Translations under genes and position numbers: made by a program
The notes under the pieces: generated by a model
What the model was told of the DNA's origin: nothing
Database searches by the model: none
What the model saw: the letters and a program-made list of their open reading frames with translations, nothing else
Origin: Hydrangea macrophylla
Taxonomy: Eukaryota > Streptophyta > Magnoliopsida > Cornales > Hydrangeaceae
Assembly: GCA_033977485.1 (NCBI GenBank)
Contig: CM066994.1
Coordinates: 49,439,155-49,503,154, forward strand
Direction: 5' to 3'
Length of the DNA stretch: 64,000 bases
Shown: positions 1-10,060 of the stretch, piece by piece
Numbering within the stretch: position 1 is the first letter of the stretch
Layout: each line of letters begins with the position of its first letter

Positions 1-256
1 ACTATGCAAAAACATCTTTGAATTCATTTAATAGACTGATTAATTCTTTGCTTTCTTCATTGCTAATAGAGCCAATAAAAATATTATGGGGATTATCTTC
101 ACTTCCTAGATTAATCGTTAGAGTATCCTCAATGATTTTGCATGCAGATTCTTTTTCTTTTTCAATTAATTTTTGTAATTTGTTTGGTATTTCATAGTTA
201 TCACATTCATCAAATTCGTTAAGCGCATTCGAGTAGGCAGAATCAGTCATACTTTC
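1..256 (-). pseudogene. Tat-lineage gypsy polyprotein fragment (linker before RT), cut by the CACTA element
   Basis: An open minus-strand frame runs off the left edge of the window. It resembles the stretch between the G-patch region and RT of the better-preserved element at 60,223-61,053: both have a DSAYS motif, then a LIEK motif, then an IIEDT..NLG stretch, and the fragment ends in LLNEFKDVFA, which matches the start of RT in the other copy. The frame stops at the CACTA terminus at position 257 and resumes without a shift at 45,803 once one copy of the TTC duplication is left out. It is therefore the downstream half of a gypsy reading frame split by transposon insertion. RT proper lies outside the window to the left. 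Confidence 0.85.
254..256. repeat. Left target-site duplication (TTC) of the CACTA element
   Basis: TTC directly precedes CACT at 257 and recurs directly after the opposite terminus at 45,800-45,802. Three-base duplications are the rule for CACTA/EnSpm transposons. Omitting one copy restores the gypsy reading frame on the two sides. Confidence 0.85.
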
Positions 257-284
257 CACTGCACCAGATTGGCCGATTTGTCAC
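257..284 (+). repeat. Left terminal inverted repeat of the CACTA element
   Basis: Starts CACTGCACCA and ends TTTGTCAC. Compared with the reverse complement of 45,772-45,799, 21 of 28 positions agree, with the identities concentrated in the first ten and last nine bases. Confidence 0.8.
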
Positions 285-680
285 TGCTCTGAGCGGTGAC
301 AAAAAGCCTTTGTCATTGCTCGTGACAGTGACAATTCCGAGGGTGACAAAAATATTTGTCACCGCTAAAACCGTGACAATTTTGGTCTGGACCGTGACAA
401 TTCGTACCCCTAAAAGGGGTTTAGACCGTGACAAAATATGAAATTCGTCACTGCTTTCGACAGTGACAAAATATGAAATTTGTCACCGCTCTGAACCATG
501 ACAAAGTGGTCACCTCTATAAACCGTGACAAAATTTATCACTGCTCAACCGAGACAAATTTGGTGACAATTGCCTTCAATTTGTCACCGCTAATAACCAT
601 GACAAATATGGTGACAATTCTAAAAAAAATTGAAAAAAAAAACATTTTTGTCACTGTTTAGAATGGTGACAATTCTGAAA
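285..680. repeat. Left CACTA subterminal repeat array (TTGTCAC / GTGACAA)
   Basis: About twenty copies of TTTGTCAC or GTGACAA occur in both orientations, often paired as short inverted repeats of the form TGTCACTGCT...AGYRGTGACAA. The same motif fills the other end of the element (45,605-45,771). In CACTA transposons such arrays bind the TNPA-type protein; that role is inferred here by position and family resemblance. Confidence 0.8.
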
Positions 681-953
681 GAAATTGAAAAAAAAAATTT
701 GAAAAAAAAAGCTTTCTATGCAATTGCAATTCAATACGATTTACCTATAAACACAAATTGCCCGTTCCCGTGGGCATGACACAAGAAATAAATAAAAATA
801 AAATCAAAGTAAAAGACAAATTAATAATGGATATTTAGAAATAAAATTTAATTTACAAGAAAATTAATTTAGCAATTAGAATGTACACCAGAGTTATTAC
901 AATATTGGAACTTCCGAATTCCCAAATCTCAAACAAATGAAAAATAAAACAAC
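681..953. other. CACTA interior, A+T-rich, no gene recognised
   Basis: A poly-A rich stretch, then low-complexity A+T-rich DNA resembling plant intron or intergenic sequence. No open frame of note. Confidence 0.5.
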
Positions 954-1180
954 TTTCTCTTGGGCTGCTTCGAATTTATATCGGCTGCTTCGAATATATT
1001 GTTCTTTCTGTAAATGATGCACCTACAAAACAGTTCAAAGATTAAAAATATTTTAACTTTCCCATTCATGAATGATAATACCTATTGGATTTAGTCAACC
1101 ATCCATGTATATACATTTCAGCTTTGCCATCAATAACAAGTAGAAACTTAACATAGTTTGTATACAGATCATCGTCCATT
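954..1180 (-). pseudogene. Two-exon fragment of an unidentified plant gene inside the CACTA element
   Basis: On the minus strand an exon-like block (1,180-1,082) follows an acceptor ending TTATGTAG and ends at a GTATTA donor. A second block (1,022-954) follows an acceptor ending TTTTGTAG and ends before GTTGTT. Joining them keeps one open frame of about 56 codons with no stop and matching phase (AG|G). The first block encodes a stretch containing NYVKFLLVIDGKAEMYIHGW and the second is lysine-rich. I do not recognise the protein. Matching phase at the splice junction and the lack of stops argue for a real captured coding segment rather than chance. It lies 127 bp from the myosin-like exon on the same strand, so both may have been captured together. 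Confidence 0.45.
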
Positions 1181-1306
1181 CTACATAAAATTTAGCAAGT
1201 TATTATATCTAATGTAGACAAATACAGTTCAATACATTGGTTATACAAGGACCCAATACACACATGCATGGAAGACCAATATTATAAAGCACAAAATGAA
1301 TATTAC

Positions 1307-1364
1307 CTTGAATTGTCATTCTAACAGTTCATGCATTACCAAATGCTTCCAAAAGTGGATTTGA
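1307..1364 (-). pseudogene. Captured myosin motor-domain exon (decayed)
   Basis: On the minus strand, a pyrimidine tract and CAG (TTTTTCCAG) precede a 58-base exon that ends TTCAAG before a GTAATA donor. It reads SNPLLEAFGNA, then a TGA, then TVR. After a one-base deletion the rest reads NDNSS. This is the highly conserved myosin head segment S/TNP-(V/L/I)-LEAFGNAKT-(V/L)-RN(N/D)NSSRF, close to the nucleotide-binding site, in plant class XI/VIII style. The conserved lysine after GNA has become a stop. Only this exon was found, so it is a gene fragment carried by the CACTA element and not a functional myosin. Confidence 0.72.
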
Positions 1365-1483
1365 CTGGAAAAAGAAAAAGTGATATCGACAGTATAGAAG
1401 GAACATGGCATAGTCCCTAACACACACATGAAATGAGCTCAGAACAGTCAATAAATCACAATATGATTAGTACCTTTGAAGAA

Positions 1484-1568
<85 letters not shown>

Positions 1569-1578
1569 GAGAGAAAGG
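1484..1578. repeat. Compound microsatellite (TG)n(GA)n
   Basis: About eleven TG repeats run directly into more than twenty-five GA repeats, then an imperfect GAGAAA tail. The overlapping open frames here (Arg-Glu or Ser-Leu runs) are by-products of the repeat. It lies in the CACTA interior, intron-like, next to the captured exons. Confidence 0.95.
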
Positions 1579-2494
1579 AATCAAAGAGAGACACAGACCA
1601 AAGGAAGCAAATTGGAGAGATATCCAAAGGACACGACAGACCCAAAGCATCAAGAGGGTACAATCAAAAAAGTAAGGCAAGTAAAAAAAAAACCAATTAT
1701 TAACTTTAATATAGCACAAGGCAAGGTGCTGGATCTAGAAGGACAACTAAGGTATAATTCAAATACAACAAGATGTTATAACTTAAGCTTTTCTAGTCTT
1801 TAGTAATTATTTATTTATTATGGTGTCTAAGGTGATGATTAGCACTTCAAATTAGCTAAAGCTTGGCGTTGTTAGAGTTTTGTGATAATATGACAAACTG
1901 ATCTTTCTCAATTTCTTGGGTTCTAAACACAACAAATGTAAATAATATAAGTAAAATAGAGGGTGCTGTATGTAATCTTTAATTTAGAAGACAAAAAATA
2001 ATATCAAAGCTTATCTTTTTAATTATTCCTTGCTTTAATTGTATCTCTGTGTAAGGTCCAGTGTTTGTAATCAAATGAAAGGTGTATCTACTGCAATTAT
2101 GTTTATAACAAAAAGACAGTATGAATTCACGCCCAAAGAGAAGGTGTCTCAATTTACATTACAGTCTTTGTTGACAATGCTTACTGTCTGAAACAAGCAA
2201 AGTGTGTTTGTGGGATTTTTTAGGTAGCAGTAGGTTGCTTCACCTCTGCAATGCATAAATTTGCATCCCAATTGTGGTGTAACATGAATCTTGCAAATGG
2301 AGGTCAAATCTACAAAGGCAATTTAGAGTGATCTATACGTATTAGCAAATGGTGAACTTTTGATTCATATGTTTAAATTGGTGCAACGTTTGAAAACACT
2401 TATTTTAAAATAGTGAGTAGAATTAGTGTGAAATTCCTTTAAGACGTATTTCATATTTGAAAAAATAATGCCTTATTTTCTTTGTTAATGGTCT
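1579..2494. other. CACTA interior, intron- or UTR-like, no gene recognised
   Basis: A+T-rich DNA with scattered short open stretches on both strands but no exon I can assign. Its texture resembles plant introns and may be the remaining introns or UTRs of the captured host loci. This is inferred from composition only. Confidence 0.4.
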
Positions 2495-2823
2495 TGTAAG
2501 ACCCAAACCATTCAACTCCTTAAAACCCAGGTGTTAAAGAGAGGGGAACTAAAGCCTTATAAATCGCACAAAGGGGCCATAAATGGGCGATGTGGGACAT
2601 TCCAACACACCCCCTGAACCACAGGAGCCGGACACTCGGCATACCCTGGACCATAGCAGCCGGACACTAGGCATGCCGGAAGACAAACCCAACCAAACTT
2701 TGATACCACTTGTAAGACCCAGCGCATTCAACTCCTTAAAACCCAGGTGTTAAGAAGGGGGGAACTAAAGCCTTATAAACCGCACAAAGGGGCCATAAAT
2801 GGGCGATGTGGGACATTCCAACA
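2495..2823 (-). mobile_element. TRIM (miniature LTR retrotransposon), 329 bp, minus orientation
   Basis: Two direct repeats of 113 bp (2,495-2,607 and 2,711-2,823) begin TGTAAGACCC and end ATTCCAACA, so each has TG...CA ends. On the minus strand the right repeat is followed after two bases by TGGTATCAAAG, a primer-binding site for initiator methionine tRNA. The left repeat is preceded by the purine tract CAGGGGGTG. The 103-bp interior has no coding capacity and holds two copies of an AGCCGGACACT motif. Size, LTRs, primer site and polypurine tract fit a TRIM. No clean five-base target duplication is visible (GGTCT versus GATGG), although ATGG occurs near both ends. Confidence 0.8.
2690..2708 (-). 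promoter_or_regulatory. TRIM primer-binding site (initiator Met tRNA)
   Basis: Minus-strand TGGTATCAAAGTTTGGT starts two bases after the 5' LTR. Its first eight bases complement the 3' end of plant initiator tRNA-Met (ending GATACCA), and complementarity decays beyond that. Confidence 0.75.
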
Positions 2824-3450
2824 GATGGAAGTTAAAAAGTTGAAGGAAAATAATCCTTCAAACAAAGATAGGACTGGAACAAATACCTAAGAGAAAAGTG
2901 AAGCTGAAAAAAAAAAAAAAACACCCTTGCAGCAAACATATGGTGATCAACAAATATCCTACAAAAGTGATTAGATTTACCTAACACCTCTTTCAGTTTG
3001 AGAGAGGGTGATTCAATTTACAAAAAAGGAAAATGACAAGAAATTAAACAATATCTCTTTCATCTGTTTGCTTCTAAAAATCAAAACAACAAACAAGACT
3101 TGAAACTCAAAAGTGCAAAAACAGTGGACTATATGCAAAAAATTAGCACTGTGCATCAACTGCCAAAAATCGAAAAGAAGGCCTCTACTAGTCACATTCT
3201 CATAAAATTTTACAGGCAGGTAGCCTTATGTGTCTATTAAGTAACCTCATTGGTCTCAACTCAAAACCTTTTATAGATTGAGAGAAATCAAGCACACAAG
3301 GGATTGAACTCAGAAACAGGGGACAATCTGTCCACTTAACTCCCAAAATATTTTACAAATAGCTAGAAAATCTGATAAATACTAGAAAAATAGGAGAAGT
3401 TATCTAAGACATTGAATTTTATGTGAAAAATAAAATCAAGGGCAGAATAT
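2824..3450. other. CACTA interior between the TRIM and the nested Tat element, no gene recognised
   Basis: A+T-rich sequence without a credible exon. It ends where similarity to the 3' non-coding region of the plus-strand Tat element begins (about 3,451, aligned with about 28,888). Confidence 0.4.
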
Positions 3451-3534
3451 GAGCAGAAGTGGTTGAAGAGAGATCCCAGAAAGAGTCACTTCATCCCCAG
3501 CAGATTCAGCTTAATCCCCACCAGGCATATCGAT

Positions 3535-3990
3535 TCATACATCGGCAGTTCAATCCTGACAGTCACAGTAGTTCACTTTCGACTCGTCATCTCGATTAGT
3601 ACATCATTAGTTCAATCCATGACAGTTATAGTAGTTCACTGTCGACTCGTCATCTCGATTCGTACATCGTCAGTTCAATCCTGACAATCACAGTAGTTCA
3701 CTGTAGACTCGTCATCTCGATTCGTACATCGGTAGTTCAATCCTGACAGTCACAGTAGTTCACTGTCGACTCTTCATCTCGATTAGTTCATCGTCAGTTC
3801 AATCCATGATAGTCACAGTAGTTCACTGTCGACTCGTCATCATCAGTCCAATCCATGACAGTCACAGTAGTTCACTATTGACTCATCACCTTAATTAGTG
3901 CATGGTCAGTTCTTCTGATCACGGTTAGTCCAACCGTTGGTCCAACCCATGAAAGTCACATAGTTCACTGATTACTCGTCATCTCGATTC
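3535..3990 (+). repeat. 62-bp tandem repeat array in the Tat 3' UTR, left copy
   Basis: Six to eight diverged units of about 62 bp, each with AGTTCAATCC(AT)GACAGTCACAG, TAGTTCACTGTCGACTCGTC and ATCTCGATTNGTACATCGTC segments. The matching array lies at 28,960-29,430. The minus-strand Tat element has an unrelated 154-bp array in the same place. Confidence 0.9.
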
Positions 3991-4737
3991 GTGCATCGTC
4001 AGTTCATTAATCATCATTAGTTTATCACCACTCCCATTCAAAATATGTTGTGTTCATCGTTTTCATTCAAAATCTTGGGCTCCCATGTTCATTGATGGTA
4101 CTTCCGTGTCTGTCGCTTGACATCTCTGGTTTTCATGTCCATCACATGAATTCTTAGGGTTTTTGTGCCCAGGATTTCCATGTCCATCGGTTATCTGTCA
4201 AACTTCATCTTTGATTAACGTCCTCAGGGGACCCCACATCCGACTACATTCTCTTGCGAAGCACACTTTCCAAAATTCAAAAGTTTTCTCTAAGACCCAG
4301 AGTCTTCAAACCTTGGTGTCCCTATTCGGGTCAATAACTGCATCACAGTTAGAAACACTAGCACGACACAAGTCCACTCGGAGTGGTACACCCCACAGCA
4401 CCAGCTCATACTAGGATCAGAACACTAGGCATGATAGGACTCATGGCACAATTCATATCACATCCATGCATTGCATATCATCCTCATAGCATAGCATCTG
4501 CCTGTCTCGTTGTGCATGTGTGATTTGCTCCTCTGTGCCCTAAACTACGTCCTGGTCTGATTCCCCTTGGGATACATAGGCAGCTCACGCAGAGCACGAC
4601 CTGCACTGACCTCAGCATCTTTTTTTCATCATTGCATCTTTTGCAACGTTTTTATCCTAAATCTATAGCCTCCAAAAGACCTATCTCTTCAAAGCTTTAG
4701 CACTCGCTTGCGACATACGTTGCCTCGCAAGTTCATG

Positions 4738-4753
4738 CCAAAGAGGGGCAAAC
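4738..4753 (+). promoter_or_regulatory. Polypurine tract before the left Tat LTR
   Basis: CCAAAGAGGGGCAAAC directly precedes TGTAGACACC. The same tract occurs before the right LTR and, inverted, at 50,032-50,047. Polypurine tracts prime plus-strand DNA synthesis during reverse transcription. Confidence 0.8.
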
Positions 4754-5599
4754 TGTAGACACCCCATTTTGTTGGCTATCAGATTTAGGAGACCCATAGC
4801 TTGGTGGTTCACAATGATCGAAAAAGGACTCAAAAGGACTCCTGGAAGTTGGTTCTATTTCTCAAAATGCTCAGAATGACCAAAATGCCCCTAAAAGCTC
4901 AAAAACTCCCAGATTTGGTCCAAAAGTTCTGGAAACATGCTATGTCGTAAGAAAAGTAAAAAAAAATTAGTTTTTAAGTAAAATCAGATGAAATCGTCAG
5001 CTCCCAGAGACCCCCGTAAGATCCGGAAGTTCCCGGAAAGTCCCCGTTGACCAGTTTGACCAAGGTTGACCAAGTTTGACCGAAATCGTCCAAATTCTCC
5101 GAAATCATTCTAGATCACGTGAAAAATATTAAAATGAGTTTTAAAAGAAAATCGAGCGAAAACGTCAATCCTGGGAGCTCCCAGAGGTTTCCAAAACTTC
5201 CAAGGAATCCCAAGTTTGACCAGTTTGACCAAAATTCGACTTTAGAACCGAAGCACCGTAATAATTTTCAAATATTTTTCATGGATACTAGAGGTCAATA
5301 GCTTTCCAACGGTATATCGCACATAATTTTCGGATTTAAAACGAGTTTACTAAGAATTTCTGAAGGCGAAAAAGGCGATCAAATCGGCTTTTATCGCAAA
5401 TACTGTAAAACTTTTCAAAGTGACCTATCCCCGAACTATTTGTTATGTAAAGTAGACTCCATTACCTTTCCAACAGTATATCACAACCTCAATTTGGAGT
5501 TCGTATGCATTTTCTGTGAATTTCGGACGAAATAGGGCCTTTTCGCGAATACCGGAACCTCTGGGGGCCTAAACGTAATTTTCTGGGCATCTAAGGAGC

Positions 5600-5616
5600 A
5601 GTGCCGCGGCGGCATT
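5600..5616. repeat. GCCGCGGCGGC palindromic motif in the left Tat LTR
   Basis: A G+C-only near-palindrome in an otherwise A+T-rich LTR. Related clusters occur at 31,043-31,100, 49,146-49,186 and 51,930-51,992. Confidence 0.85.
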
Positions 5617-6908
5617 CTCCTCCAGAACAGTCCATTTTTGCAATTTTTTTGGGGGGTCTAATTCGATTAATTAGAAATCAAAACGACGTAGCTCTATGTT
5701 TTCAGTTGTTTGGGACCAATGGGAGTACTTCTAAAACCCCAAAACCACCCCAAATTAGCCTTTATAAACCTCCCATTGCTCTTCATTTTGGGGGGGCCAA
5801 GTGAAAAGCTTGATAAAGTTGTAGAGAGAAAGAGAGATAGAGATAGATTTAGAAGTGAGAAAGGAGCTTCCTTCTACTATTTTTCTATACAAAGTGAGTT
5901 TCAATCTTATTTTCCTCCACCATTCTTCTATATATTTCATCATAAATACACCCAACCACCATTTCTCTAAGCATTTATGAGTTAGGAAGCTACTTTCATG
6001 TCCAAATGTCAACATCTATGAGTGAAACACCAAGCTACAAGTCCAATATCACATTGATTATCATCTGTTGATTGTTATTTACTTGCTTGTTCATATTATG
6101 TTCATCTCTTCCTAACCTCATTTCTTTTTTTGACATTTTTCTTTACTTACTAGTTCATCATCCTCTAAATGATGACATGAAGTTTGAGGTGAGTGAATCC
6201 TTATGGATAGTAGCTCTTGACCTCAAAAACATGTTTGATAGATTATGATTATAACTTCAATACCTCCAAGGTATCCTTGAAGTTATGTTTAAAATAAAAA
6301 TGAATCTCTCCAATAATTTTGGGGGTTCTTGATGATGAGTTTGATGTTGATATTCCAAGAGGTTATAATCTCTATTTGATGTTGAAAATATACTTTCCAA
6401 ACCTCTATTTCAAAACCCCTCTCAATCCCTCTCATTTTGATTTCAAGAAAGAAAACTCAAGTTTTTCCCAAAATCTTCAAAACAGTGAGTCAAAATAGTG
6501 AGTGATCTGAGTTCAAAGATTTCTCTAGAACTCAATACTCAATGTATGGATGCAAGACCACTTGGAAAATCTTCCTAACTCATTAGAGAACACCCATTAT
6601 TTTTGGTTTGACTTGGAAATACTTGAAAATGGTCCATTTGGACCCAAACATTCTCTCCAGATATTCTGTTTTTGCTGTCATAGCAACTTGGTCTACTTTC
6701 AACTTGTTTTACAGAAACCTTTTCCAAAAGGGGCACTCCTAACTTATTTTTCCTTTGAACTTCAGTGTCTTAGGGAACTTTCTGTACTATATGGGTCTCT
6801 AGATGTTTTGTTTTCATTTTCTAAGATATTTTGACATTTCAGTCGACAGTACGAACTCGGTTTCTGAGTAACCTCCATTATTCATATGATTTCTCTCAAT
6901 CTGTAATA

Positions 6909-6913
6909 GTTAT
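6909..6913. repeat. Target-site duplication GTTAT (left)
   Basis: GTTAT flanks the gag-only element here and at 10,733-10,737. The uninterrupted sister LTR has a single GTTAT at the equivalent site (about 32,364). Confidence 0.92.
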
Positions 6914-7585
6914 TGATACGCCCAAAATTGGCCCTATCTTATGACCGAGCGGTGCAAATCAGCAGCTAGTCTATGCCCCGGGCAAATCATGCACAACTCC
7001 TCAAAAGCATCAACCTGAGCGGTTTAGTCTACTCATCATCCCGAGCGGTTCATTCATGACTCGGCCAACAGGTCGGGAAAAACGCACAGGCACCTCCCAC
7101 CGCGGGAACAGCTCATCCGGGCCCACATGCATGATCCCGAGCATTACGGGCAGTTTCCTACTCAAGCTAGAAGACTAATGGAAAGTGCACACTATTTCCT
7201 AATCCAATTAGGAAATCCCCATAATTAATGCCAATCTATATCAATAGGATTATATTTCCTTATCCATGTATGAGTAGGTCTCTTACATCTATAAAAGAGA
7301 CCCCTCACCCCCCATTGAAGGGGCCGCCAACTCTTTAGTCTACACAGCACCTCTATAAAATTCACCATTATACGCATACACCCGGTCGGTATTACTGGTA
7401 GTGCCGCCCCTCTTTGTTGGCTCACCAGGCCCGCCGGTGATCTGCTAGTGAACGTGCTCAGACACACATGTGGACATAGGTACCTTCATTAACAGGGCCG
7501 AACCACATGCAAAAAATAGTCTCTTACTCTCTCTCTCTCTCCTTAAATTGCTTTATTTTACTCTTACCAAATTTTGACTTCATCA
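6914..7585 (+). repeat. 5' LTR of the gag-only element
   Basis: 672 bp, TG...CA ends. A TATAAAAG box lies at 7,290-7,297, 376 bases into the LTR, and recurs at the same offset (10,437) in the 3' LTR. A CT-rich run precedes the end. Confidence 0.92.
7290..7297 (+). promoter_or_regulatory. Probable TATA box in the 5' LTR of the gag-only element
   Basis: TATAAAAG, conserved at offset 376 in both LTRs. Position in the LTR fits a U3 promoter; use is inferred. Confidence 0.6.
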
Positions 7586-7588
7586 GTT

Positions 7589-7606
7589 TGGCGCCGTCTG
7601 TGGGAA
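7589..7606 (+). promoter_or_regulatory. Primer-binding site of the gag-only element
   Basis: TGGCGCCGTCTGTGGGAA starts three bases after the LTR end. The TGG start, complementary to tRNA CCA, and the spacing are typical. I do not assign the tRNA. Confidence 0.75.
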
Positions 7607-7644
7607 ACGACAAGTCTTCTCATCAACAAATTTCTTAACTGATC

Positions 7645-9015
7645 ATGCCACCGACGAAGGGTAAGAAGACTGACCAGCAGTCCGACCGGGATGTTCCTCC
7701 GGCCCCGGCAACGGCTGCGGCAGTCATGACATCTGAGCAAATCACCGCGACCCTCACACAACTCCTGGAAGGCCAACGTCAAATCCAGCAACAGATCGAA
7801 GCCCTGCTAGCCCAGCAATGCAGTTCTCCAGGGGTCGAGAAACGACCCGGGAACGTTGCGTACGGTCGGGAACCGATCTTGACCAGACAACGTGCCCGAG
7901 CCAACCCGTCCCGTGGTGAGGCTGCCAGAGACATCAACAGTGGGCGTGCTGTCCGAGAGGAAAGGTAGGAGCATATGGCCCGGAAATCAGTCCTGGGTCA
8001 CTCGGTCAAGAGCCGAGTTGTCCCTAGGCGAACGGTTACTCGGAGTCATAGCCGAGCCCGATCCCCGAGGACAGCACCCCGCCATGAAGAAGCATCTTCC
8101 ACCAACCCGACTAGTTCCTCAGATACCGGTCGGGAAGGAGTGGAAGCCCGAATCAAGGACTTGCACAAGCAGATCGACGGAGTGGCCAAAAAGCTTGGTC
8201 AAAATCGTGTTCCGGATCAAGGCGATACCGAGACAGAGTCACCGTTCTCCAGCCAGATCACGAGATTCTCCATCCCGCGCAAATTCAAGCAGCCTCGCCT
8301 GGATCCTTACAACGGCTCGGGAAGCCTGGTCGACCACGTCCGGACCTATAAGGCTCAGATGGCCCTAGCCACCAACTCCGATGAGCTACACTGCCTAGCC
8401 TTCCCCAGCACTTTGAAAGGCCCGGCCATGCAGTGGTTTTACTCTTTGGAGCCCCGATCGGTCTGCAGTTTTAAACAACTCAGCAAGCAGTTCATCAACC
8501 AATTCGCCGGTATGCATGAGCGGCCAAAGCCAGACATGCAACTACTGACTGTCAGACAACGGAATAATGAGTCCCTCAAGGAGTTCACCGACCGGTTCAA
8601 CCAACAGAAGTTTCAAATTCGCAATCTGAACGAGACAATTGCCATCATAGCCTTCTGCTCGGGAGTTCAACACACCAAGTGCGCTGCGTCGTTCCACAGA
8701 AACCGACCGGTAACCTTGGTCGAACTCGCAGAGAGGGTTGGAAAATACATCGATACTGAGGAATTTCTAAAGATCAAAGACTCCGGGCAAGAAAGCAACA
8801 AGTCTTCCAGAAGCAAGCGAAAGCAAGATCAGCCCGGGAGTTCTGACAGTTCTTCCAGTTCCCACCAATCCAGGTCAGGCAGCCTCGACCCGACCTCCAG
8901 CTCACAGCAAGCAGAGTCAGGCAGCCCCGACCCGACCTCCATTTCACATCGGTCAGGATCAAGCAGTTTTGACTTTGCCTCCAGCATAGAGAAATCAGGA
9001 GCCCGACGATCCTGA
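7645..9015 (+). pseudogene. Gag of the non-autonomous LTR element, one in-frame TAG
   Basis: A 456-codon frame from ATG at 7,645, broken by a single TAG at 7,966-7,968, with the same frame resuming at once. The N-terminal third is polar, with a Gln-rich stretch typical of gag leaders. The middle part (about 8,250-8,760) is a retrotransposon gag (capsid) domain: PRKFKQPRLDPYNG, a PAMQWFYSL motif, a LSKQFINQFAG motif and a SLKEFTDRFNQQ motif. The C-terminus is Ser-rich, with a repeated SG-SLDPTSSS unit, and no CCHC zinc knuckle is visible. Gag would form the particle that packages element RNA. The TAG could be a simple mutation (for example of CAG); suppression cannot be judged from sequence. 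Confidence 0.85.
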
Positions 9016-10060
9016 TCCGACCTCCTCCATCGGTCTAGATGAGCCCGACTACAGTGGTACTTGCCTGATCACCACATGAGGCTCCGCCGATTGTCAGAGA
9101 GCCCTTCCAAAGTTCTCGGGCCTAACCCCGAGGCATACAAAGACCTTGGGCCTAACCCCGAGGCATCTAAAAAGACCTCAGGCTCGGAACCCAGGCACTC
9201 AAAAGACCTCAGGCTCCGAACCCAGGCACTAAAGACCTCGGGGTCACGCCCAAGGCATCGGCTTTGCTTAGGTCCAACCGACGATGGGGGCAAACCCCCT
9301 AGGTGGCCGACGATGGCAAGCTTCAAAAGACCCTGCAACCACCATGTTCCAGGTCGGTTACCTACAGATCATAGCCTCTGTAAGACCCTCATCTTAGCGA
9401 AAGCTTGGGGGGCAAGATGGCGTAGTGAACTAAACAGGTAATCACACCTGGTATTTACAGGCCTCGTGGATAACCAAGTCAAAATCTTGGACAACCCGAG
9501 CACCTACAGTACTCAGAGGCATTGACTCCACTTAGGTCCAGACCGACGATAGAGGTGACTAAAATCTCTTAGGTTGGCCGACGATAGAGGAGCAAAAAGA
9601 CCCTAAAGCAACGTGATTTAGGTCGGCTCCACCAACATGGTCAAGATCTTCTCCCAACAGTCTTGACGAAGGCTGGCCGGGCGAAAGACCACCATCCTGG
9701 GGAGTTAACATAAAAAAGACCCTAGAGCAATACGCTTTAGGTCGGCTTTTCCAACATGGTAAAATCCTTCTACCCACAGCCTTGACGAAGGTTTACGGGC
9801 AGAAGATAACCATCCTGGGAGCTAACTCAAGCAAAAAAGACTCCGAATTAGGCCGGGTCTCAACTCCCGGTCAGTTCCCGAGCACTTAAAAGTCCCGAGC
9901 TAGGCTGGGTCTCAACTTTCAGTCAGTTCCCGAGGACTCACCAGGCTCAGAAGCCCCAAGGCAGCTTCCACAAGCACTCAGACAGCGGCAAGTAACATCA
10001 AATTGATTTCCAAACTTGCCCCGATATAGCATCTTGCCAATCTTGGAAATGGGGGGTAGC
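9016..10060 (+). repeat. 3' non-coding region of the gag-only element with diverged tandem repeats
   Basis: Contains repeats of the form GGCCTAACCCCGAGGCATC (about 9,118-9,260), repeats around TTTAGGTCGGCT...CAACATGGT and CTTGACGAAGG (about 9,610-9,830), and repeated CCCGGTCAGTTCCCGAG (about 9,850-9,940). It ends in the polypurine tract at 10,045-10,060. The open frames here are repeat by-products. Confidence 0.75.
10045..10060 (+). promoter_or_regulatory. Polypurine tract of the gag-only element
   Basis: GGAAATGGGGGGTAGC directly precedes the 3' LTR. Confidence 0.75.

Larger units (their letters stand above)
3451..4753 (+). repeat. 3' UTR remnant of a Tat element preceding the left LTR
   Basis: Aligns with 28,888-30,178, the 3' UTR in front of the right LTR. 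It includes the 62-bp tandem array, the ACTACGT...GATACATAGGCAG motif (about 4,550-4,592) and the polypurine tract ending at 4,753. An intact 5' LTR would not be preceded by this, so it marks a previous element unit in the array. Confidence 0.75.

Noticed and set aside
1706..1770. Plus-strand stretch reading KVLDLEGQLR, reminiscent of a leucine-rich-repeat protein
   Set aside because: Too short, opposite strand to the other captured exons, no supporting splice signals.
1433..1803. Several overlapping open frames on both strands (Arg-Glu and Ser-Leu runs)
   Set aside because: They are translations of the (TG)n(GA)n microsatellite; no gene features.
9061..9441. Open frames on both strands with repeated LGPNPEA / GSEP motifs
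   Set aside because: Repeat-derived frames in the 3' region of the gag-only element; no initiation context or family match.
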